From: Amphritea sp.
GTDB taxonomy: Bacteria; Pseudomonadota; Gammaproteobacteria; Pseudomonadales; Balneatricaceae
Length of the DNA stretch: 64,000 bases
Assembly (NCBI RefSeq): GCF_016744155.1
Contig: NZ_JADGEW010000002.1
Span: 62,001-126,000, forward strand
Direction of reading: 5' to 3'
The translations under genes were made by a program, and so were the position numbers. Each line of letters opens with the position of its first letter. Positions within the stretch are counted from its first letter, which is position 1. Shown here one piece after another: positions 51,152 to 60,400 of the stretch. The notes beneath the pieces are model-generated. The model was given only the letters and a program-made list of their open reading frames with translations. It did not search any database and was not told the DNA's origin.

Positions 51152-53869
51152 TTATTCATGATTATCTGGTTCATGGATAAGTTTCTTCTCCAGCTCCACC
51201 GCTAGAAAGAGTATTAGTCCTACTAACAGGATTCTGCCCCAGGCTGCTGCGTCAATGCTAACCGTGTGGAAGAATAGCTGCATAATCGGCAGATAAGTAA
51301 AGAGTAGCTGGAAAAGTATCACCAATGCTATCGCGTATAGCGCGTATGGGTTACCCAGAAGGCCATCCCTGGTCAGCACAGAGCGGGTCAGGAAGCGTGA
51401 GTTCAGTAGATAGACAATCTCCATTACGACTAGGGTGTTTACGGCGACAGTTCGTGCGCTGTCTATATCTGTACCGTTGCTTCGTTCCCAGAGAAAAAGC
51501 CCAAAGGTCCCTGCCACCATTAAGAGTGAGACAAAAATAATTCGCCATACCATGAAAGGTGACAGAATTGGACGACGGGTGTTTCTGGGTGGCCGGTGCA
51601 TGACGCCAGGCTCTGTTGGTTCAAAGGTTAGTGATAGCGCCAGTGTTACAGCGGTAATCATATTGACCCAGAGTATTTGTGCCGGTGTAACGGGTAGGAG
51701 TGTTCCTAGTGCGATAGCTGCCAGTACGGTTAGCGCTTCACCACCGTTAGTTGGCAGGATAAAGAGAATAGATTTGCTAATGTTGTCGAATACGGTACGA
51801 CCCTCTTCGATAGCATGAGTAATAGAGGCAAAATTATCATCAGCCAGAACCATCTCTGAGGCTTCTTTAGCTGCTTCTGTGCCTTTAATACCCATGGCGG
51901 TGCCCACATCAGCACGTTTGAGAGAAGGGGCGTCGTTGACACCATCACCGGTCATGGCCACGACATGCTGACGGGCCTGCAGTGCGCTGACAATACGTAA
52001 CTTATGTTCCGGACTGGCACGGGCAAAAATTTCTATATTTTCAACTTCATCCTGAAGTTGGCTATCTGTCATCTGTTCAATTTGGCTGCCGATCAGAGCG
52101 CGGGGGGCCTCGGTGATTCCCATCTGCAACGCGATAGCAGTGGCTGTAGCGACATGATCGCCGGTAATCATCTTTACTTGTATCCCGGCCAAGTGACACT
52201 CTTTCACGGCCTGAATAGCTTCTTCCCGGGGTGGGTCAATAATGCCAACCACTCCCAGTAATGTCAGATTATTACTGATATCGTTGAAGTGCAGAATTCG
52301 ATGGTCTTCCGGAACCTCTAATAACGCCAGGGCAAGGGTTCTTTTTCCCTGACTGGCGATCTGTTCCTGTTGTTGGCTCCAGTAGTCAGCGTCTAAACTA
52401 ATGTTGCTGTCTCCCTCTTTTTGCCAGTGACAACGGGGCAGAATAGCTTCTATTGCACCTTTTACATAAATCATCCCGTTGCCCATGTGATCGTGGTGCA
52501 GGGTCGCCATAAATCGGTGTTCTGATTCAAACGGGATCAGGTCATCCCTTGGCATCTCTATATGTAACTCTTGCAGGTTAATGCCTGATTTTGCACCCAA
52601 CACCAGTAGAGCGCCTTCAGTCGGGTCGCCTTCAATCCCCCATTCTTCATCTTTTTGAATTAATTGAGCCTCATTGCAGAGCACTGCTGCTTTGCAGAGT
52701 TGTTGCAGCTCTTCCAGATTATGCAGGTTCAGGTCTTTGTTATCGCAGGTGAAAGTGCCGTGAGGGTTGTAACCTACACCACTGATATCGGCGCTACAAC
52801 GCGCTGATACAACAGTTGTAACAGTCATCTCATTGCGGGTTAGTGTGCCGGTTTTGTCGGAGCAGATAACAGAGACTGAGCCTAAAGTTTCTACTGCGGG
52901 GAGGCGGCGGATGATAGCGTGACGTTTTGCCATACGCTGTACCCCGATCGCCAGGGCGATGGTGATAACCGCCGGTAATCCTTCAGGTATTGCGGCAACA
53001 GCCAAGCCTACCGCTGCCAGAAACATATCCCCGAGGGCGTAATTTCTGATCAGGTAGCCAAACATCATGGTTGCCAGAGCGATCAGTAAGATAGCGCCAG
53101 TCAACCAGCGGGCAAAGCTATCTAGCTGACGGGTTAGAGGAGTTGTTAGCGAGTGAACCTCTGCCAGCAGGGTGCTGATGCGTCCTATTTCAGTTGCTGA
53201 ACCTGTGGCTACGACTGTACCTATACCTTGTCCATGGGTAACCAGCGTACCGGAAAAGGCTATGTTTTTTCTGTCTCCCAGATCAGCATCTGAGGCCACG
53301 GGGTCGGTTTGTTTGAGAACAGGAACGGATTCTCCGGTTAACAGTGCTTCTTCAATATTCAGTTCTTTTAATTTAAACAGGTGTAAGTCTGCAGGAATTC
53401 GGTCACCTGATTGAATAAAGACCACATCCCCTGGGACTAACGCTTCAGCCGGGACCTGACTCCGGTGTCCGTTACGAATAACTACCGCTTGTTGAGAAAG
53501 CATGTTGCGTACAGCATCGATCGCTTTTTCTGCTTTACCTTCCTGTATAAAGCCAACAAGGGCGTTAATTAGAACCACTGCGACTATGACCCCGGAGTCG
53601 ATACTATGGCCCAGTAGTGCCGTAACTACGGCGGCAACAAGAAGCACATAAATAAGAACATTATGAAACTGTGCCAGCAGCCTGGTTAGTCCACTACGAC
53701 GGGGAGGAGCTGGCAGCTGGTTAGCGCCATACTTTTGCATACGTGCTGCGGCTTGTTCGTCGGACAGTCCTTGAACTGAGGTGTCTAACATCTCAGTTAT
53801 CTGCTCGGAGCTATAGCTATGCCACTCTGTTTGTGACTGAGTAGATATATTAGAGGCGAGGGTGTTCAT
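51152..53869 (-). CDS. P2-type cation-transporting ATPase
   Basis: Inner-membrane P-type ATPase of 905 residues with the P2A (Ca2+-ATPase-like) layout. Seen in order: N-terminal cation_ATPase_N domain, LLTGESVPV (actuator), M4 AIPEGLPAVITIALAIG, phosphorylation site CSDKTGTLTRNEM, KMITGDH, MTGDGVNDAPSLKRADVGTAMG, M5 TNGGEALTVL and M6 LWVNMITAVTLALSLTFEP. M4 Glu and M5 Asn/Glu match the Ca2+ sites of SERCA, but the M6 Asp that ligates both Ca2+ ions (N-x-x-T-D) is Ala here. So calcium specificity should not be assumed; Na+, K+ or Mg2+ relatives exist. Confidence 0.92.
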   Translation of the reverse strand: MNTLASNISTQSQTEWHSYSSEQITEMLDTSVQGLSDEQAAARMQKYGANQLPAPPRRSGLTRLLAQFHNVLIYVLLVAAVVTALLGHSIDSGVIVAVVLINALVGFIQEGKAEKAIDAVRNMLSQQAVVIRNGHRSQVPAEALVPGDVVFIQSGDRIPADLHLFKLKELNIEEALLTGESVPVLKQTDPVASDADLGDRKNIAFSGTLVTHGQGIGTVVATGSATEIGRISTLLAEVHSLTTPLTRQLDSFARWLTGAILLIALATMMFGYLIRNYALGDMFLAAVGLAVAAIPEGLPAVITIALAIGVQRMAKRHAIIRRLPAVETLGSVSVICSDKTGTLTRNEMTVTTVVSARCSADISGVGYNPHGTFTCDNKDLNLHNLEELQQLCKAAVLCNEAQLIQKDEEWGIEGDPTEGALLVLGAKSGINLQELHIEMPRDDLIPFESEHRFMATLHHDHMGNGMIYVKGAIEAILPRCHWQKEGDSNISLDADYWSQQQEQIASQGKRTLALALLEVPEDHRILHFNDISNNLTLLGVVGIIDPPREEAIQAVKECHLAGIQVKMITGDHVATATAIALQMGITEAPRALIGSQIEQMTDSQLQDEVENIEIFARASPEHKLRIVSALQARQHVVAMTGDGVNDAPSLKRADVGTAMGIKGTEAAKEASEMVLADDNFASITHAIEEGRTVFDNISKSILFILPTNGGEALTVLAAIALGTLLPVTPAQILWVNMITAVTLALSLTFEPTEPGVMHRPPRNTRRPILSPFMVWRIIFVSLLMVAGTFGLFLWERSNGTDIDSARTVAVNTLVVMEIVYLLNSRFLTRSVLTRDGLLGNPYALYAIALVILFQLLFTYLPIMQLFFHTVSIDAAAWGRILLVGLILFLAVELEKKLIHEPDNHE

Positions 53870-53941
53870 GTTTTTGCTCTCTTAAGGTAGAAAACATACA
53901 TTAAGAATAACTAATAAAGAGGCATGAAACGCTAACCCAGA

Positions 53942-54007
53942 TCAGCCTTGTGAGCGAAGTTCAAAGAACCGATCAGTTTCTTCGCGAAGGTTGCCGATCG
54001 GGATCAT
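53942..54007 (-). CDS. Possible 21-residue small ORF
   Basis: An ATG at 54007 reads MIPIGNLREETDRFFELRSQ plus Gly to a TGA at 53942, with protein-like composition. It starts 20 bases after the SpoIIAA-like gene on the same strand. Ribosome site unclear (TAAGAAAAAC upstream). Too short to judge. Confidence 0.25.
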   Translation of the reverse strand: MIPIGNLREETDRFFELRSQG

Positions 54008-54027
54008 GTTTTTCTTAGATTGGTTGT

Positions 54028-54393
54028 TCAGGCTTCATCAATCCAGTGAAGTGCCTGCAGAAACTGGCTTTCTGTAAAGTGTGCGGCTTCACCTGTGATA
54101 AAGGCACCACCGATCTTAACGGCCCAATCGAGCCAGTCGCTGCCACCGACTATTGCAAGTCGGATAAAGTCATTACCGTGGTTGGCTCCGAGTTTGGCAT
54201 CTTCCCACATCGCACCGACTTCCCAGCCTTTGAAATCAGGATCAAGATAGAGAAGGCAGCGAACCTTATTGTGAGCTAATACTTTTTCTTCCAGCAGAGG
54301 AACAAAAGTGGTCTGATAGTCCTCGGATGTTAGTTTGCCTGTCGCTTGTAGCACAATGATGTCTCCGGCTGTTTCCGGCAGAATATGAAGCAT
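54028..54393 (-). CDS. SpoIIAA-like (DUF3478) protein
   Basis: A 121-residue cytoplasmic protein of the SpoIIAA-like family (STAS-related fold): GDIIVLQATGKLTSEDYQTTFVPLLEEKV, RCLLYLDPDFKGWEVGAMWEDAKLG, RLAIVGGSDWLDW and FTESQFLQALHWI. The phospho-accepting Ser of true anti-sigma antagonists is not evident, and there is no partner kinase nearby. Members are widespread and of unknown role. GGAAATACCC precedes the ATG. Lies downstream of, and divergent from, the NlpC/P60 gene, and 158 bases upstream of the P-type ATPase on the same strand. Confidence 0.85.
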   Translation of the reverse strand: MLHILPETAGDIIVLQATGKLTSEDYQTTFVPLLEEKVLAHNKVRCLLYLDPDFKGWEVGAMWEDAKLGANHGNDFIRLAIVGGSDWLDWAVKIGGAFITGEAAHFTESQFLQALHWIDEA

Positions 54394-54491
54394 GGGTATT
54401 TCCTTTAATCAGCGGGCTTAATAGGGGTGTAGTGTATCGGTGCTGATAGCAGAGTCAAAAAATATTCAATCATGCCGATACAATAGAGACT

Positions 54492-54962
54492 ATGACTAAA
54501 ACTATCGTTCTGATCTTAATGATCTGTCTTAGCGGTTGCAGTTCTCAACCGCAGCGCGTAATACCTTCTGCTTCAGTCTCGATAGAAGGGGAAGTGGTAA
54601 GGCAGCGCTTGCTGGCCCACTACCGGGAGTGGCAGGGAGTACCTTATCGTCTCGGCGGAGCAGACAAGCGGGGCGTGGATTGTTCTGCGTTTACCCAGCT
54701 GGCTTTCCGTCAGCAACTGGGCCTTGATCTGCCTCGAACCACCGAGGGGCAGGTTAAGCGGGGCAGGCAAGTTTCTCCGACTACTTTAGAACCAGGCGAC
54801 CTGCTGTTTTATCGCAGCAGTGTTAAGGTTCGTCATGTAGGTATCTATTTAGGAGATGGGCAGTTTATGCATGCCTCAACCAGCCGAGGCGTAATGATAT
54901 CTGAGCTGAATAACCCTTATTGGGCTGATCACTTCTGGCAGGCCCGACGGTTGGGTCCTTAA
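54492..54962 (+). CDS. NlpC/P60-family lipoprotein, probable peptidoglycan endopeptidase
   Basis: A 156-residue lipoprotein: signal with lipobox LSGC (acylated Cys16). The NlpC/P60 cysteine peptidase domain has catalytic Cys64 in VDCSAFTQLAF, and His in RHVGIYLGDGQFMHAST. The second-position residue after the lipid Cys is Ser, so outer-membrane sorting is expected. Similar to E. coli NlpC/MepS, which trims peptidoglycan cross-links. No ribosome site is obvious beyond AATAGAG. Monocistronic. Confidence 0.9.
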   Translation: MTKTIVLILMICLSGCSSQPQRVIPSASVSIEGEVVRQRLLAHYREWQGVPYRLGGADKRGVDCSAFTQLAFRQQLGLDLPRTTEGQVKRGRQVSPTTLEPGDLLFYRSSVKVRHVGIYLGDGQFMHASTSRGVMISELNNPYWADHFWQARRLGP

Positions 54963-55046
54963 GCTATCACTCTTTATGTACAAGTACTTTTTGCATAATC
55001 TCTTTCTGGTATAGTGTGGCTGCCTTTTTGGTGTCATGCGATTACC

Positions 55047-55091
55047 AAGTTTTAATGAACTAAGTTTTAATGAGCTATTGTTTAATGAGCT
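55047..55091 (+). repeat. Three tandem 15-bp units around the start codon
   Basis: AAGTTTTAATGAACT, AAGTTTTAATGAGCT and ATTGTTTAATGAGCT follow each other without spacing. Each carries an in-frame ATG (55055, 55070, 55085); the first is followed by a stop after two codons, the others give alternative starts of the DUF2947-like gene. Confidence 0.75.
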
Positions 55092-55558
55092 ATTTGCCGA
55101 TAGAAGAATATAAAAAGATCTGGATTTTCAAGCATAAAGATATGCTGGTCAGTGATGAGGATCTGATTCAGATCAAGCCTCTCACTGAAGCGAGAGCTGA
55201 ACAGGTATGGTCACAGCAGATTAGTAAACAGAACGCTCATCCGGAGCTTTTTGATGAGGAGGACTGGGCGAATAAGGCTCAGACCTGGTTGGAGACCGAT
55301 AACTGGCAACAGCTCTGGGAATCTGATGACCCAAGCTTGCCTGAAATTCTGGCAGGGCATCTGCAATGGGACGATTCGACTGTCATCTGGTTCTGTTATG
55401 AAAGCGAACATGTTCTTGAAACCACTTGGGATGTCTTCCGTCGAAACTGGAAAAACTTTCTCTTCTTTGATGATGGCCCTTTGATAATTGGCCGCAAGCG
55501 TAAGCAGGTTGCGCAGTTTTATCAGACGGGTAACTATCGTATAGGTAACCGTAAGTAG
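55070..55558 (+). CDS. DUF2947-like protein of unknown function
   Basis: A 162-residue acidic, Trp-rich soluble protein: LPIEEYKKIWIFKHKDMLVSDEDL, DDWQQLWESDDPSLPEIL-type stretch in the middle (NWQQLWESDDPSLPEIL) and TVIWFCYESEHVLETTWDVFRRNWKNFLFFDDGPLIIGRKR. It resembles a gammaproteobacterial family known as DUF2947; the match is from memory. The start lies in a tandem 15-bp repeat; ATG at 55070 or 55085 could be used, and no ribosome site is seen. Single gene. Function unknown. Confidence 0.75.
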   Translation: MSYCLMSYLPIEEYKKIWIFKHKDMLVSDEDLIQIKPLTEARAEQVWSQQISKQNAHPELFDEEDWANKAQTWLETDNWQQLWESDDPSLPEILAGHLQWDDSTVIWFCYESEHVLETTWDVFRRNWKNFLFFDDGPLIIGRKRKQVAQFYQTGNYRIGNRK

Positions 55559-55601
55559 GTTACGCCTTCCGTTTTATATTCAGTAAATAATCTATAAGCC
55601 G

Positions 55602-55617
55602 TCATCATGGATGATGA
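55602..55617. promoter_or_regulatory. Perfect 16-bp palindrome upstream of the endonuclease gene
   Basis: TCATCAT-GG-ATGATGA, about 37 bases before the endA start, close to where a promoter would lie. Could be an operator or a hairpin in the 5' leader. Confidence 0.35.
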
Positions 55618-55654
55618 TAAATAGGGAGGGATTCCTGTTTTCTAAGGAATCTCA

Positions 55655-56443
55655 ATGTTTCAACGGTCTTTGGCTGTCTTGTTTGCGGCCTCATTTTCAA
55701 TTTCAGCAATCGCTGTACCCCCCTCATCTTTTAGTAAATCTAAGCGTATTTTAAAGGAATTGTATCAGACCAATCCCGTGAGCTTTTACTGCGGCTGTGA
55801 TTACCGAACTGAAGGAAAGAAGCTAGTCCCTCAGTGGGATAGCTGCGGTTATACACCACGTAAAAATGCAAACAGAGCTGGCAGAATCGAATGGGAGCAT
55901 GTGGTACCAGCCTGGGCTTTTGGTCATCAACGTCAGTGTTGGCAGAACGGTGGTCGTAAAGCATGTAAAAAAGATCCTGTTTTTCGGAGCATGGAAGCCG
56001 ACCTGCATAATTTGGTACCTGCGATTGGCGAGGTAAATGGAGACCGTTCAAACTATAGTTTTTCACAGTTGGAAGGCGAGCCCCGAGTCTATGGTCGTTG
56101 TGATATGGAGGTTGATTTTAAACGCCGTAAGGTCGAGCCACCATTGGAGCGGCAGGGAGATATTGCCCGAACTTATTTCTATATGCGTGATCAGTATGAT
56201 TTGAAGATCAGCTCCAAGCAGGAAAAGCTGTTTGCGGTATGGAATAAACAGGATCCGGTTGATCGCTGGGAACTGGATCGCAACAGAATGATTAGCGAAG
56301 TGCAGGGCAACAGTAACCCTTATGTTACGGACTCCTATGTTTCTGAGCTGCCATCCGGGATTACCGAAAAGGTTTCTACTCTTCCTGAAGAACCAAAAGA
56401 GTCGTTGGTCGAACGGATTTTGACAAAATTGGGACAGCTTTAA
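55655..56443 (+). CDS. endA: Periplasmic/secreted endonuclease I (EndA/Vvn/Dns family)
   Basis: Non-specific Mg2+-dependent nuclease of the beta-beta-alpha-metal fold, 262 residues. A signal peptide leads (MFQRSLAVLFAASFSISAIA). Catalytic region: GRIEWEHVVPAWAFG with general-base His82, and metal site ADLHNLVPAIGEVNGDRSNY with Glu and Asn. Four or more cysteines (CGCDYR, DSCGY, RQCW, KACKK) suggest disulfides, as in Vvn. GGAATCTCA precedes the ATG. The protein is somewhat longer than E. coli EndA (235), with extra C-terminal residues (SELPSGITEKVSTLPEEP..). Likely role: extracellular DNA use or defence against DNA uptake. Confidence 0.92.
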   Translation: MFQRSLAVLFAASFSISAIAVPPSSFSKSKRILKELYQTNPVSFYCGCDYRTEGKKLVPQWDSCGYTPRKNANRAGRIEWEHVVPAWAFGHQRQCWQNGGRKACKKDPVFRSMEADLHNLVPAIGEVNGDRSNYSFSQLEGEPRVYGRCDMEVDFKRRKVEPPLERQGDIARTYFYMRDQYDLKISSKQEKLFAVWNKQDPVDRWELDRNRMISEVQGNSNPYVTDSYVSELPSGITEKVSTLPEEPKESLVERILTKLGQL

Positions 56444-56584
56444 AGTAGATATGAGTGTTGCTCGCACCCTTTCTGATTGTTGTACCCAGTTTGTGATTTA
56501 TAAAGGCTTCAAAATCGGTTTAGCTGTTACTCTGATATAGGTGAATTAATCCTGAATTGAGAGTGGCTTTTACCGGAGTATCTG

Positions 56585-57397
56585 ATGATAAAATCCTATT
56601 ACCGTACTGTGCTGATCTATTTGATCTTTGCTTCTTTGTGGATCTATTTTTCAGATTCGGTTGTTGCGATTTTGATCCGTACTCCAGAAGGGATTACGCA
56701 GGCCCAGAATTTAAAAGGTCTGGCGTTTGTTGCTTGTACCTCTCTAATGCTTTTCTTTTTGATTCGCTCTGATCTTAACCGGATTAATGAGGTGAATGTA
56801 AAGTTACGCAAAAGCTATGATCAAACTCTTGAAGGTTGGGTGCAGGTGATGGATATTCGTCATAAGGAGACCCGGCAGCACAGTCTTCGTGTTACCCGAA
56901 TGACGGTCAAGCTTGCGAGTTTAATGGGTGTTGAGGGTGAGGAGCTGACCTTCATTGGCCGGGGAGCGATGATGCATGACGCTGGTAAAGTAGGTATCCC
57001 CGATAGTATTTTAATCAAGCCGGGTCCTCTTAATGAGGAAGAATGGGAAGTGATGAAACAGCATCCGGTGATTGCCCGGGATATGATGCAGGATATTGAA
57101 TTTCTTCAGCCCTCTATTGATATTCCCTATTCTCATCATGAGCGGTGGAATGGTAGTGGTTATCCAGAAGGGCTGAAAGGGGAAGAAATCCCACTAGCGG
57201 CAAGGCTGTTTGCCATCATTGATGTTTGGGATGCGTTGGTGGAGAAGCGGGTTTATAAAGAGTCCTGGCCTGAGGATCAGGTAATGTTTTATCTTCAGGA
57301 GCAGGCAGGGATCCATTTCGACCCGCAGGTAGTTGATCTGTTTTTAGATAATTATCTGGAGGTTAAAGCAGCAGCCCTCCATCCTTCAGTTTTTTAA
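56585..57397 (+). CDS. Membrane HD-GYP c-di-GMP phosphodiesterase
   Basis: A 270-residue protein predicted to hydrolyse cyclic di-GMP. Two N-terminal hydrophobic helices (about residues 8-30 and 43-62) anchor a cytoplasmic HD-GYP domain. Metal and catalytic motifs are complete: HDAGKVGIPDSILIKPGPL (His131-Asp132) and HHERWNGSGYP (184-194), followed by RLFAIIDVWDAL. GGAG precedes the ATG by six bases. Its stop and the stop of the convergent GGDEF-EAL gene are three bases apart, so the two genes meet without a terminator between them. Confidence 0.92.
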   Translation: MIKSYYRTVLIYLIFASLWIYFSDSVVAILIRTPEGITQAQNLKGLAFVACTSLMLFFLIRSDLNRINEVNVKLRKSYDQTLEGWVQVMDIRHKETRQHSLRVTRMTVKLASLMGVEGEELTFIGRGAMMHDAGKVGIPDSILIKPGPLNEEEWEVMKQHPVIARDMMQDIEFLQPSIDIPYSHHERWNGSGYPEGLKGEEIPLAARLFAIIDVWDALVEKRVYKESWPEDQVMFYLQEQAGIHFDPQVVDLFLDNYLEVKAAALHPSVF

Positions 57398-57400
57398 TTA

Positions 57401-60400
57401 TTAGTTAGCCAGAGCTATTTTCTGTTCGCTAAATTCAACATACCAGCGTTCAAATTGTTCTGCAGTCATCGCTTTTTCGTAATAGAATCCTTGAACATAG
57501 TCACAATTGGCCTGCAGTAGCAGTTCTTGTTGTTCATGGGTTTCAACACCCTCTGCTATCACCTTCAGTCCAAGGGTATGAGCCATGACTATGATGGCAT
57601 TGCAAAGAACCATGTTATTCGTATCTGACTGCAGCGTGCGAATAAAGTCTCTATCAATCTTTATATAGTCGATATCCAATTGGTTCAGATGGGTTAGGGA
57701 GGAGAAACCTGCGCCAAAATTGTCCAATGTTACTTGTATGTTTACCTCTCTGAGCTGTTGTATTCGCTGTTTGGTCTCAACGGAAGACTCGGTTAACAGG
57801 TGTTCTTTGATTTCAATTCCGATAAATGATTTATCGGCAGATGAACTATTAGGCGTTGCATCATTAATATCGGATTCCTTGATTAATTGAATCCAGCGTT
57901 CCGGTACAGAGCTGACAGAGCTACTTTCAAAATGGGCTGCCGATGTATTTACACAGAGTTGAAGGTCGGGGGACAGCGCTGAGCGCCATAGACTGATCTG
58001 TTGTAACGCTTCTCTGAACCCCCAATCGTCAATTTCTAAAATCAGACCACTCTCTTCTGCTTCCTGTATAAACTGATGGGGGGTCTGTAACCCTTGAACT
58101 GGGTGATTCCAGCGTATTAGTGCTTCAGCTTTAATAACCCTTCGACTCTGTAGGTCGATAATTGGTTGATAATAGAGTTGGAACTGAGATTCATCAATCG
58201 CCTTGCGTAACTCTTTGATCAGGGTTGCTCGTTTAAGCGCCAGAGTTTGCATGCTGGGGGTAAAGTAATGCAGTTTACTGCGTCCGGCATCTTTTGCCGC
58301 ATACATCGCCTGGTCGGCGTTCTTGATCAGTTGTTCGGCATACTCTCCGTCCTGAGGATAGAGAGTCGCACCAATGCTTGCGGATATAGTGAGAGATTGT
58401 TGGTTTATCTCAAAAGGCTGTTTCAGGATGTCCAATATCTTATTGGCGACCTGATCGACCTGCGCACTGTTGTCAATCTGTGGCAGGATAATGGTAAATT
58501 CATCACCGCCCAGCCGGGCGATGGTATCACTGCTACGAACCAACTTTCTGAATCGGTTTGCGACTTCCACCAGTAATTGATCTCCGACATTGTGTCCCAG
58601 AGTGTCATTTACCTCTTTGAAACGGTCAAGATCTAAAAACAATAAAGCCAAAGATGTTTCTGAACGGGAAGCCAGGCGAATCTCCTGGGCCAGGCGATCC
58701 ATGAACATTCGGCGGTTGGGCAGATTGGTAAGAGGGTCAAAATTTGCTTGTTTCCAAATTAGCTCTTCGGTGCGTTTCTTTTCGGTAATATCAGAGAAAA
58801 TTGCGATGCGTTGGTAGATACTACCGTCATCGTTGTAGAGTGTATTGATATTTAACCAGGCGATATAAACTTCACCCTCTTTATGCCGATTCCAGATTTC
58901 ACCTTGCCATTTACCCGTTTGATTAAGGCTTTTTCGCATCTCTGTGTAGAACGGGTCTTTATGAATACCGGAACTCAGTAGGGCTGGAGATTGGCCTATC
59001 GTGTCTTCAGCGGGGTAGCCAGTGATCTTGCTGAACGCATTATTGACCTTGGCAATCTTACCCTCTGAGTCAACAATCATGATGGCATCATTAGCTTCAA
59101 ATGCTGCAGCGGCTAAGTGCAGCTGTTCAGTCTGCCTCTGCTTCTCAAAATTCAGATGAGTACCGGCAATACAAAGTGGATGATTATTCCGCCCGAAGCG
59201 GATCGGTTTACCCCGGCTTTGAACCCAAAGCCACTTGTTATCATTAGTAAGTAATCTAACTTCAATTTCAGCGGTGTGATTGTTGAGCATCTGTGGCAAG
59301 AAATTGATATAGAAACGAATCTGATCTTCGGGGTGCATTAACTTACGGAATAACTTTCGGGTAAGCTGAAATGCCTGATCTTTAAATCCCAGCATTTTAT
59401 AGCACTGGCTATCCCAGTGAATGGAGTCATCGGTCAAATCCCAACTCCATAAACCAGTTTCGGTTGCTTCCATTGTCAGCCGGTAGCGCTCTTCTGACTC
59501 TTTAAGGGCATGCTCGTAGCGATAGCGGGTTCTGTGAAGCTGGTTGAACGCCTGGATTAATTGACCGACTTCATCATGACTACGGACTGTCAGCATGTGT
59601 TCTGAGAGTTGGCCGTCAGCCATTTTACGAATCTCTCGTGATGCCTGAGTCAGGGGTGTCAGCAGCTGTTTTAGGAAAAAGGCGATTATTAAGCCCATTA
59701 ACAGAATAATAACGAGACTTACCAGAACGATCTTATTGGTGAGCTGATTAATGGTAACCATCGCTTTTTGCAGCGGGTAAGTTCGGATGACAATCCAGTC
59801 CATCTTATCTATTTCAGCGGAGGCATAGATAATGTTGTTGCCGAGCAGGTCTAAACTTATACCTGATTGATTGCCATCTAATATCGCTTCTATACATTCA
59901 CAGTGTTTATCTTTTAGATAGCTTTCCAGAGGGATGCCTGTTTGGGTGTCAGTGACGAAAATTTTCAGATTTGGATCGATGATCATCATGCGACCGCCGT
60001 CGCTGAAATTCTGTCGTGAGATCTCTTTTAACAGGTTGTCATCAGCCAATACATTTACGCCAAATATAAAACCGAGTATCTCACCAGAGGCCGATATTAT
60101 GGGAGAGTTAATGACAAAAAGAGGTGTGTTTAGTCCTTTGCCGACCAGAGGCTTAGAGATAACGGATGCTTTCTTACTGCGGGCCTTTTGTATATGTTTC
60201 CGACCAGAAAAATCGATGCCTGTACGGTTGGGTACCATTGGGTAGTCTACAACAGAAATTCCTTGCCGGTTGGCTACCACTAGGCCTCCATTAAATAGGG
60301 ACTGTAAGAGGGTGTCCTGCTTTAATGCCTCCTGAATTTTGTCGTTAGAATGCAGTTTGGTTCTTGAATGGAGCGTGCCTGCAAACTTCTCCAGAGCAAG

